NCBI GenBank assembly: GCA_903850275.1 | Contig: CAINLH010000171.1 | Location: 1 to 5,135, forward strand | Length of the DNA: 5,135 nt | Direction: 5' to 3' | Origin: an uncultured Acidimicrobium sp. | GTDB lineage: Bacteria > Actinomycetota > Acidimicrobiia > Acidimicrobiales > Ilumatobacteraceae | Position numbers and translations under genes: made by a program | The notes under the pieces: generated by a model | The model's database searches: none | Told to the model about the DNA's origin: nothing | What the model saw: only the letters and a program-made list of their open reading frames with translations | Part shown: in pieces, positions 1 through 5,135 of the stretch | Position numbering within the stretch: position 1 is the stretch's first letter | Layout of the letters: each line of letters starts with the position of its first letter

Positions 1-361
1 AGTTTTTACCAATGTCGTGAATGTCGCCCTTCACGGTGCCAACGACGACTTTGCCAACCGACTCTGCGCCGGTTTCGGCAAGCAGTGGACGCAGGATATT
101 CATTCCGGCTTTCATTGCGTTTGCAGCAAGAAGCACTTCGGGCACGAACAAGATGCCGTCACGGAAGTCGACGCCAACGATGCGCATGCCTTCTACGAGT
201 GCTTGTTGCAATACCTTGTCTGGGCTCCACTTGCGGTCGAGCAAAATAGTGGTGCCTTCTACGATCTCTTCGCCAAGTCCGTCGTACAAGTCGTCGTACA
301 TCTGGGCTACTAAGTCGTCATCAGACAGGCTGGCCAGGTCGATCTCGTCGAAATCACTCAT
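1..361 (-). CDS. Methyltransferase-associated corrinoid (B12-binding) protein, N-terminal part, cut by the left edge
   Basis: The reverse strand reads from an ATG at 359-361 through 120 open codons to the window edge, so the start is present and the C-terminus is missing. Residues about 15-100 look like the helical cap domain of MtbC/MttC-type corrinoid proteins, including FVPEVLLAANAMKAG at about 72-86 and RPLLAETG at about 91-98. The start of the Rossmann-like B12-binding domain follows, with GTVKGDIHDIGKN at 108-120. This contains the DxHxxG motif (Asp113, His115, Gly118), whose His is the lower axial ligand of cobalamin in this family. Such proteins are cytoplasmic methyl carriers between a substrate methyltransferase (MttB superfamily or MtaB type) and a second methyltransferase that passes the group to tetrahydrofolate or a thiol. 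The first 42 residues contain 14 acidic and no basic residues. The neighbouring betaine transport and choline oxidation genes suggest glycine betaine or another methylamine as methyl source. The family call is firm; the substrate is inference. Confidence 0.9.
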   Translation of the reverse strand, partial: MSDFDEIDLASLSDDDLVAQMYDDLYDGLGEEIVEGTTILLDRKWSPDKVLQQALVEGMRIVGVDFRDGILFVPEVLLAANAMKAGMNILRPLLAETGAESVGKVVVGTVKGDIHDIGKN

Positions 362-366
362 GTGTT

Positions 367-372
367 CTCCCC
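367..372 (-). promoter_or_regulatory. Ribosome binding site of the corrinoid protein gene
   Basis: On the minus strand GGGGAG lies 5 bases before the ATG at 361. It supports that start codon and independent translation initiation after the gap that follows betA. The same GGGGAGAACA string precedes the binding-protein start at 3167. Confidence 0.75.
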
Positions 373-379
373 TATATAT

Positions 380-405
380 ACGGACCCAACAGGGGCTAGG
401 CCCGT
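380..405 (-). other. Weak hairpin in the betA-corrinoid protein gap
   Basis: The 101 bases at 362-462 hold no gene. On the minus strand ACGGGCC (405-399) can pair with GGTCCGT (386-380), giving a 7-bp stem with one G-U pair and a 12-base loop. AT-rich alternating stretches flank it on both sides (373-380 and 409-414) and could extend the pairing across a small bulge. It lies directly upstream of the ribosome binding site. It has no T-run after it, so it is not a convincing terminator. I saw no cobalamin riboswitch hallmark. It could be a leader structure, an RNA-processing site or chance. Confidence 0.25.
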
Positions 406-462
406 CAGATATATCACTGCGGCAAAGGTTATCAGGGCGACCCAAGCCGCGCCATATTTACC

Positions 463-2112
463 CTACGAGTGTTGGAAAAATTCGATCTGCTCGGCGGCAA
501 GGGGCTGTTTGCCCAAGATCAGGTCGGCTGCCTTTTCCGCCACCATCATGACGGGCGCGTAGATATTGCCATTGGTCACGTAGGGCATCACCGATGCATC
601 GACGACCCGAACTCCCTGCATGCCGTGCACGCGCATTGTCTTTGGGTCGACCACAGCCATTTCGTCGGTTCCCATCTTGCACGTGCAAGAAGGATGGTAA
701 GCGGTCTCGCCATCTTTTCGCACCCAGTCGAGAACCTGTTGGTCGGAGGCAACATCTGACCCGGGAGAAATTTCGCCACCACTAAATGCAGCGAACGCGG
801 GCTGATTTAAAATTTTTCGAGCCGAAGCAATTGCTTCAACCCACTCCTGCTTATCTTCCTCGGTCGATAGATAATTGAAAGTGAATGCTGGATGATCTCG
901 GACATCTCCTGATGTCACCTTGAGACTTCCGCGCGAGTTTGAGTACATCGGCCCAATATGCACCTGGTAACCATGCCCACCTGCTGGCGCAGTGCCGTCG
1001 TAACGGACTGCGATTGGCAGAAAATGGAACATCAAATTTGGATACTTCACTTGCTCATTACTGCGAATGAAACCGCCAGCCTCGAAATGGTTAGACGCGC
1101 CAGGGCCTTTTCGAAACAGCCAAGCAAAACCGATAAAGGGACGCTTCCAAAATTTCATTGTTGGGTTTAAGGAAATCGGTTGGGTGCACAGATGTTGCAC
1201 GTACACCTCCAGATGATCCTGCAAGTTTTCGCCAACGCCGGGCAAATGATGCACCGGTGTGATGCCAACTTTGCGCAAATCATCTTCGTTGCCTATGCCA
1301 GACACCTGCAACAACTGCGGCGAATTAAAGGCACCACCGCACAGGATCACTTCTTTGGCTCGAACTACTTTCTTTCTTCCAAACGGAAGTGTGTACTCCA
1401 CACCCACAACCGTCTTGCCTTCGGTAATCAATCTCGTCGCAAGCGCCCTGCACTGCACCGTCAGGTTCTTGCGATGCTTCACGGGATGCAGATATGCGCG
1501 AGCTGCACTAAATCGACGACCTCGCTTGACGTTTCGGTCGAACGCCGCAAAACCTTCCTGCTTGAAACCATTTACATCCGAAGTAAGCGGATGTCCGGCT
1601 TCTTGCACTGCCTTGAAAAATGCGCCGAACAGAGGGTTCTTGACTGCACCACGCTCCATATGTAGCGGGCCACTTTTGCCACGAAACTCGTCGTTGGGTT
1701 TTGCCGCAATGCATGACTCCATCTTTTTGAAATAAGGCAAGCAATGCGCGTAGTCCCAATCGGACATGCCCGGGTCTGCGCCCCAACGCTGATAATCGAG
1801 CGGATTGCCGCGCTGAAAAATCATGCCGTTAATGCTGCTTGAGCCGCCAAGAATCTTGCCGCGGCCGTGGGAAACCCTGCGCCCATTCATGTGGGGCTCT
1901 GGCTGCGAGGAATACATCCAGTCGTAGAACTTGCTGCCAATCGGAAACATCAGTGCGGCAGGCATATGAATAAACACATCGAACCAATAGTCGGGACGGC
2001 CGGCTTCTAGTACGAGCACCTTATTATTCGGATCGGCACTGAGTCGATTTGCTAATGCACAACCTGCCGAGCCGCCACCAACAATGACGAAGTCATATTG
2101 TTCAGTTGTCAC
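463..2112 (-). CDS. betA: Choline dehydrogenase BetA-type GMC flavoprotein oxidoreductase
   Basis: This 549-residue protein has the usual BetA length. It oxidises choline to betaine aldehyde, and BetA enzymes often carry this on to glycine betaine, using FAD. The N-terminal dinucleotide-binding motif GGGSAG is at 12-17, with Glu36 at the end of the second strand (VLEAG). GMC signature 1 lies at about 82-102 ([14 protein letters not shown] within it) and signature 2 at 259-274 ([16 protein letters not shown]). GVGENLQDH is at 292-300, and the catalytic His473 sits in HPSCTCKMG. The segments [17 protein letters not shown] and [12 protein letters not shown] also match BetA proteins as I remember them. 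At the second active-site position NGNIYAP (514-520) places Tyr518 where I expect Asn or His. The start is GTG at 2110-2112, chosen because the FAD fold begins at residue 7; no clear Shine-Dalgarno sequence precedes it. No betaine aldehyde dehydrogenase (BetB) or BetI is in the window. A related alcohol substrate cannot be excluded. Confidence 0.92.
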   Translation of the reverse strand: MTTEQYDFVIVGGGSAGCALANRLSADPNNKVLVLEAGRPDYWFDVFIHMPAALMFPIGSKFYDWMYSSQPEPHMNGRRVSHGRGKILGGSSSINGMIFQRGNPLDYQRWGADPGMSDWDYAHCLPYFKKMESCIAAKPNDEFRGKSGPLHMERGAVKNPLFGAFFKAVQEAGHPLTSDVNGFKQEGFAAFDRNVKRGRRFSAARAYLHPVKHRKNLTVQCRALATRLITEGKTVVGVEYTLPFGRKKVVRAKEVILCGGAFNSPQLLQVSGIGNEDDLRKVGITPVHHLPGVGENLQDHLEVYVQHLCTQPISLNPTMKFWKRPFIGFAWLFRKGPGASNHFEAGGFIRSNEQVKYPNLMFHFLPIAVRYDGTAPAGGHGYQVHIGPMYSNSRGSLKVTSGDVRDHPAFTFNYLSTEEDKQEWVEAIASARKILNQPAFAAFSGGEISPGSDVASDQQVLDWVRKDGETAYHPSCTCKMGTDEMAVVDPKTMRVHGMQGVRVVDASVMPYVTNGNIYAPVMMVAEKAADLILGKQPLAAEQIEFFQHS

Positions 2113-2137
2113 GCATTCATTCTGCCACGGAAACGCA

Positions 2138-2167
2138 AAAGTGGCGGGGCTTGCGCCCCGCCACTTT
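2138..2167 (-). terminator. Intrinsic terminator after the binding-protein gene
   Basis: A perfect 13-bp inverted repeat (arms 2138-2150, AAAGTGGCGGGGC, and 2155-2167) encloses a 4-base loop. Read on the minus strand, the stem is followed by TTTTGCGTTT, a slightly interrupted T-run, so it is oriented to stop transcription coming from the binding-protein gene, whose stop codon is 22 bases upstream. It ends only 25 bases before the betA start, so betA expression must depend on read-through or on a promoter overlapping this region. Confidence 0.9.
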
Positions 2168-2189
2168 CAACATTGATTTACGACTGTGT

Positions 2190-3167
2190 TTAGTTAAACC
2201 AAGCCGACCACGTTGCCTCGTTGGCAGCGATCCAGTCGGCAGCAGCAACTGCTGGGTCGACTTTGTCGATGTCTACAGGCCCAAGGAATGAAAGCTGGTC
2301 GTCTGTTGACAATGCGAAGTTCTTGAAGAACGAAAACACTTTTGCGTCTTTCGCTTCAAGTTTCGCAGAGGCAATCTTGAACAACTTGTCGACTGGGTAG
2401 TCGCCATCGCACTTGTCGCCCTCGGCAGCACAATCAACACTTGGCTCTGGCAATGCAACATTCTTCAAGTTGTATTTGCCTACAGCACCAGATGGCGACC
2501 AGTAGTACACAACTACTGGCTTCTTCTCAGCCGAAAGAGCTGCGATTTCTGCTTGTGTTGCTGCTTCAGAACCAGAGAACTGTACTTCGAATGGAAGTGC
2601 AAGGTTCTTGATGATTGCCTCGTCGTACTGGGAGAACGATGGGTCCATTCCCAAGAAACGACCCTTTGAACCAGTGGCTGCTGTTGCGAATGCTTCAGCT
2701 ACTGCTGGATCCTTCAGACCTTCCCATGTTGCAAGCTGAGGGAACTGCTCGAGTGCGTAATCGGAAACGAACCAACCGATTTTACCTTCTGCACCAAGAT
2801 CGCCCATGTTGACAACCGAACCATCATCGATGAATGCCTGCTCTTCTGGCACAACACCAGATGGCCACACCTCTACGTTGACGTCGACGTCGCCCGACGA
2901 CATACCTGCGAACATCGCATTTTCGTCAATGTCGAGAATTTCGACTGGGTTGCAAAGATTCTTCTCAATCAATTGCTTAACGATTTCAACTTCGACGGCA
3001 GATGCCGACCAGTTGTTGCGTGCAATCTTGATCGTTTCTGTGCCGGTGCAATCCCCTGCAGCGGCTGTTGTGTCTGATGCTGTGTTGTCGCTACTGCCGC
3101 ACGCTGCTCCGAGCAGCGAACCAACCGTAATCAAACCAGCAACGAGCAATTTCTTGCTTGAAAGCAT
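2190..3167 (-). CDS. Glycine betaine/choline ABC transporter substrate-binding lipoprotein (OpuAC/ProX family)
   Basis: This 325-residue extracytoplasmic solute receptor has a lipoprotein signal peptide: Lys5-Lys6, a hydrophobic core at 7-20, and the lipobox LGAAC with Cys23 as the lipidated residue. A Ser/Thr/Ala/Asp-rich linker follows to about residue 40. The mature domain opens with IKIARNNWSASAVEVE (46-61) and continues through DIDENAMFAG (79-88) and VEVWPSG (98-104), the hallmarks of the OpuAC family. Trp53, Trp101, Trp132 and Trp223 (YYWSPSG) are candidates for the aromatic cage that binds a quaternary ammonium group by cation-pi contacts. Four further cysteines (40, 72, 246, 253) could form two disulfides. 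The start at 3165-3167 is preferred over an ATG nine codons upstream because AAGGGGAG lies immediately before it and the signal peptide is then normal. It is transcribed away from its ATPase and permease. Betaine, choline, proline betaine or carnitine are all possible ligands. Confidence 0.93.
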   Translation of the reverse strand: MLSSKKLLVAGLITVGSLLGAACGSSDNTASDTTAAAGDCTGTETIKIARNNWSASAVEVEIVKQLIEKNLCNPVEILDIDENAMFAGMSSGDVDVNVEVWPSGVVPEEQAFIDDGSVVNMGDLGAEGKIGWFVSDYALEQFPQLATWEGLKDPAVAEAFATAATGSKGRFLGMDPSFSQYDEAIIKNLALPFEVQFSGSEAATQAEIAALSAEKKPVVVYYWSPSGAVGKYNLKNVALPEPSVDCAAEGDKCDGDYPVDKLFKIASAKLEAKDAKVFSFFKNFALSTDDQLSFLGPVDIDKVDPAVAAADWIAANEATWSAWFN

Positions 3168-3170
3168 GTT

Positions 3171-3178
3171 CTCCCCTT
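3171..3178 (-). promoter_or_regulatory. Ribosome binding site deciding the binding-protein start
   Basis: AAGGGGAG on the minus strand ends 3 bases before the ATG at 3167 (AAGG to ATG about 7 bases). It selects this ATG over the upstream in-frame ATG at 3192-3194, which would add nine residues ahead of the signal peptide. Confidence 0.8.
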
Positions 3179-3183
3179 GTGTT

Positions 3184-3211
3184 GTTATGTGCACTAAACA
3201 GTGCGCCTCAA
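3184..3211 (-). promoter_or_regulatory. Candidate promoter of the binding-protein gene
   Basis: On the minus strand TTGAGG (3211-3206) and CATAAC (3189-3184) are separated by 16 bases and resemble -35 and -10 boxes. The -10 is a 4/6 match, and the predicted transcription start would fall at the ribosome binding site, which is too close. TTTAGT (3198-3193) is an alternative -10 with a better leader length but no good -35. The promoter must lie in this 73-base divergent gap or inside the ATPase start; the exact boxes are uncertain. Confidence 0.3.
3191..3204. promoter_or_regulatory. 14-base dyad, candidate operator in the divergent promoter region
   Basis: GCACTAAACAGTGC is a perfect 5+5 inverted repeat with a 4-base centre, in the gap between the divergent binding-protein and ATPase genes. 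It falls in the spacer of the candidate binding-protein promoter and about 40-50 bases before the ATPase start, so a dimeric regulator bound here could control both directions. No regulator gene is in the window, so the protein that might bind is unknown. Confidence 0.4.
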
Positions 3212-3240
3212 GCGTAGCGAGGGCTTGTGGGCTTGTATAG

Positions 3241-4296
3241 GTGCTGAACTATGGTGAGGGGGTGCCCGGGGAAGCATCACCAGCAATAGAAGTACGCAAC
3301 ATATGGAAGGTGTTCGGGTCTGGGGCGGCGGCGCAAGCCATTGCATTGGCCGAAGGGGGCGCTAGCCGATCTGAAATCTTGCAACAGACCGATCAAACAG
3401 TTGCCGTCCGTGATGTCTCGTTCAGCGTTGGTCGCGGAGAGACATTTGTTGTCATGGGCCTTTCCGGCAGTGGCAAGAGCACGCTTATCCGTTGCCTATC
3501 TCGGCTTATCGAACCGAGCAAGGGCGAAGTATTGCTAGATGGAAAAGATCTCTTGGCAATGGGCGACGAGGAATTGCGCGGCGTGCGTCGCGGGCAAATG
3601 TCAATGGTGTTTCAACACTTCGGCTTGTTCCCACATCGCCGCGTTATCGACAACATTGCATACGGCCTTGAAGTGCAGGGAGTTGATAAATCGACACGAC
3701 TCGATCGCGCCAACGAGGTACTTGAGATAGTTGGGCTTTCGGGATGGGCCGACCACTACCCCCAGCAGCTTTCGGGCGGCATGCAACAGCGCGTTGGTTT
3801 GGCTCGCGCGCTTGCGGTGGATCCGGAGATTTTGCTGTTCGACGAGCCATTCTCTGCACTGGATCCACTTATTCGCAAAGAGATGCAGGACGAACTCATT
3901 CGATTGCAGAAAACGATGCAGCGAACAATCATTTTCATCACGCACGACTTTGCGGAAGCATTGCGATTGGGTGACCGCATTGCCATTATGAAAGACGGCT
4001 CCTTCGACCAGGTAGGCACCCCCGAAGAAATCATCACCCAACCAGCCACCGATTATGTTCGCGAATTCACCAACGACATTCCACGCGCCAAAGTGTTAAG
4101 TGTGCGGTCGGTTGCGGTTGCAGGCAACCCCGTCAGTGGCGGCAGAACCGTTCTGGCCAGCGCACGTATTGAAACTGTCATTCCAATGTTGCTTGATCGT
4201 GACGAAGCCATTTCCATCATTGATGAATCGGGCAAAGCAATTGGTGTTGTTAATCGCCAGAGCGTCGCATCGATGTTGCAAGCCGAACAGCAATGA
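3241..4296 (+). CDS. proV: Glycine betaine/choline ABC transporter ATP-binding protein (ProV/OpuAA family)
   Basis: This 351-residue cytoplasmic ATPase powers uptake with the permease encoded next. The family-typical N-terminal extension (IEVRNIWKVFG at 16-26, then a helix about 30-52) precedes the nucleotide-binding domain. Walker A is GLSGSGKST at 73-81 (Lys79), the Q-loop Gln is 125, the signature LSGGMQQR is 177-184, and Walker B is ILLFDEP at 197-203 (Asp201, Glu202). The D-loop is SALD at 205-208 and the switch His is 235. The C-terminal part from about 285 looks like a shortened or single CBS-type regulatory module (SIIDESGKAIGVVNRQSVASML at 325-346 is its clearest part); E. coli ProV is about 400 residues with a tandem CBS pair. 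The start is uncertain: GTG at 3241 has no visible ribosome binding site, while GTG at 3262 follows GAGGGG and would still keep the conserved domain. It overlaps the permease gene by 4 bases, indicating one translationally coupled unit. Confidence 0.94.
   Translation: MLNYGEGVPGEASPAIEVRNIWKVFGSGAAAQAIALAEGGASRSEILQQTDQTVAVRDVSFSVGRGETFVVMGLSGSGKSTLIRCLSRLIEPSKGEVLLDGKDLLAMGDEELRGVRRGQMSMVFQHFGLFPHRRVIDNIAYGLEVQGVDKSTRLDRANEVLEIVGLSGWADHYPQQLSGGMQQRVGLARALAVDPEILLFDEPFSALDPLIRKEMQDELIRLQKTMQRTIIFITHDFAEALRLGDRIAIMKDGSFDQVGTPEEIITQPATDYVREFTNDIPRAKVLSVRSVAVAGNPVSGGRTVLASARIETVIPMLLDRDEAISIIDESGKAIGVVNRQSVASMLQAEQQ
3250..3264 (+). promoter_or_regulatory. Candidate -10 box and alternative GTG start of the ATPase gene
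   Basis: TATGGT (3250-3255) fits the TAnnnT form of a -10 box and is followed by six bases and an in-frame GTG at 3262. That is the geometry of a leaderless transcript starting on the start codon. A weak -35-like TTGTGG lies at 3225-3230, 19 bases upstream. If correct, the ATPase is 344 residues. GAGGGG before the GTG could also act as a closely spaced ribosome binding site, with TATAGG at 3236-3241 as the -10. Confidence 0.25.
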
Positions 4297-5135
4297 GCAT
4301 CGCCCTCTCCTACACACCTAGTCGAAAGCAATTCAGACGTTTGCCTGCAGCCTCCGGGTTTGTTGCATTGCTAGTTCTCGCACAGATTCTCGGGCAGCGT
4401 GGTTTTCCAGAATCGTGGAACATCAATTTGGCGAACCCAGTCAATGACTTGCAGGGATGGGTGCGCGATAACCGTGGGCAACATTGGCTGTTCACATTCG
4501 TATTTGAACCATTCACATGGATCGTTGATTTTGGGCTTGAACGAACCTCCGGATTCATCAGTTGGTTGCCGTGGTTTATTCCCCCAACAATCGTCTTTCT
4601 TGTCATCGCACGAAGTGGCAAATACTGGACCGCCGGGTTTGCAGCATTCGCCGTTATCTACCCAGGCATTGTTGGTGTATGGGAACAAAGCATTGACACC
4701 GTTTCATTGATGGCGGTTTCTGTTGCTCTCAGCATCGCAATCGGTATTCCAATTGGCATTTGGACGGCCCTCAACAAGCGCGCCGAATCAGCGTTGCGTC
4801 CGTTGCTTGATGCTATGCAAACCGTTCCAGCAACGGTGTACCTAATTCCCGTAGTTCTGATTTTTGGAATCGGGCAAGTTCCGGCAGCGATTGCAACCAT
4901 TATTTATGCCCTACCCCCGATCATCCGCCTCACCGCACTTGGCATTCAGCAAGTACCCGCATCGGCTGTTGAGGCTGCAAAAATGTTTGGAGCAACAAAG
5001 CGACAAACACTTACGAAGGTGCAGTTGCCATTGGCTGTGCCTTCCATCATTGCGGGCATTAACCAAACGGTGATGATGGCCTTAGGGATTGTTGTTATCG
5101 CCACGCTTGTAGGTGCAGCAGGTTTGGGGCAGGAG
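4293..5135 (+). CDS. proW: Glycine betaine/choline ABC transporter permease (ProW/OpuAB family), cut by the right edge
   Basis: The reading frame from ATG at 4293-4295 stays open for 281 codons to the window edge. The start overlaps the ATPase stop as ATGA, with no strong ribosome binding site of its own, so translation is probably coupled. The product is an inner-membrane channel subunit. Hydrophobic segments are visible at about 21-34, 93-106, 113-130, 137-159, 178-193, 195-212 and 250-275. A hydrophilic loop at about 36-90 separates the first two, as in ProW. The permease signature (EAA loop, contacting the ATPase) is at 227-252, beginning EAAKMFGATK, with Gly233 and LPLAVPSI at 245-252. 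TVMMALGIVVIATLVGAAGLG (259-279) is the typical following helix. QTVPATVYLIPVV at 176-188 is also characteristic. By comparison with E. coli ProW (about 350 residues), the last membrane segments are missing beyond the edge. Confidence 0.94.
   Translation, partial: MSIALSYTPSRKQFRRLPAASGFVALLVLAQILGQRGFPESWNINLANPVNDLQGWVRDNRGQHWLFTFVFEPFTWIVDFGLERTSGFISWLPWFIPPTIVFLVIARSGKYWTAGFAAFAVIYPGIVGVWEQSIDTVSLMAVSVALSIAIGIPIGIWTALNKRAESALRPLLDAMQTVPATVYLIPVVLIFGIGQVPAAIATIIYALPPIIRLTALGIQQVPASAVEAAKMFGATKRQTLTKVQLPLAVPSIIAGINQTVMMALGIVVIATLVGAAGLGQE

Noticed and set aside
362..462. Cobalamin riboswitch before the corrinoid gene
   Set aside because: The gap is too short for the usual element (about 200 bases) and I saw no B12-box-like sequence.
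21..551. Plus-strand open frame of 176 codons across the corrinoid gene and the betA end
   Set aside because: The minus strand encodes a clear corrinoid protein with a DxHxxG motif and ribosome binding site; the plus-strand product is low-complexity Ser/Pro/Arg-rich and unrecognisable.
1180..1735. Two overlapping plus-strand open frames of about 160 codons
   Set aside because: Both lie wholly antisense to betA, whose GMC motifs are intact across this stretch. Their products show no recognisable domain and they are products of the betA codon pattern.
2102..2120. Tiny open frames (ATG at 2120 and 2116) overlapping the betA start
   Set aside because: They are 3 and 4 codons long with no ribosome binding site. 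They could be translated only if the mRNA starts upstream, and nothing separates them from chance.
3165..3194. Longer start for the binding protein at 3194
   Set aside because: It would put nine polar residues before the signal peptide, lacks a ribosome binding site and lies within the likely promoter and dyad. The ATG at 3167 has AAGGGGAG directly before it.
2806..3240. Plus-strand open frame of 144 codons
   Set aside because: It is antisense to the binding lipoprotein's N-terminal half and signal peptide, has no recognisable motif, and the true gene on the other strand explains the region.
1..5135. Mobile elements, CRISPR arrays, tRNA or rRNA genes
   Set aside because: No repeated units, terminal inverted repeats, transposase-like proteins or cloverleaf-like sequences were seen; nearly all of the window is covered by the five coding regions.

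Overview
The window carries part of a choline / glycine betaine uptake and metabolism locus from a bacterium. The lineage is not certain. Two genes appear to start with GTG, and the binding lipoprotein has a Ser/Thr/Ala/Asp-rich linker after its lipobox. Both features fit an actinobacterium, possibly of the Acidimicrobiia type, but this is inference: nothing in the window is diagnostic. The window is densely coding and shows no insertion sequence, CRISPR array, tRNA or rRNA.

Layout. Two divergent transcription units meet at about 3168-3240. Leftward on the minus strand are: (1) an OpuAC/ProX-type betaine-binding lipoprotein (2190-3167); (2) a strong intrinsic terminator (2138-2167); (3) a BetA-type choline dehydrogenase of the GMC family (463-2112); (4) a 101-base gap with a weak hairpin and a good ribosome binding site; and (5) the first 120 codons of a methyltransferase-partner corrinoid (B12-binding) protein that runs off the left edge (1-361). 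Rightward on the plus strand are the ProV-type ATPase (3241-4296) and, overlapping it by 4 bases (ATGA), the ProW-type permease (4293-5135), which runs off the right edge.

How the genes fit together. The binding protein captures a quaternary amine such as glycine betaine or choline, and the ATPase and permease import it. BetA oxidises choline to betaine aldehyde and often onward to glycine betaine. The corrinoid protein is the expected methyl carrier of an MttB-superfamily methyltransferase system, which suggests that imported or newly made betaine is demethylated into one-carbon metabolism, not only stored as an osmolyte. The partner methyltransferase is outside the window, so this link is inferred.

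Points for a second look: the ABC transporter is split across a divergent promoter region containing a 14-base dyad; a terminator lies only 25 bases upstream of the betA start; the second active-site position of BetA appears to be Tyr instead of Asn or His; and two GTG-start genes have a possible leaderless arrangement.
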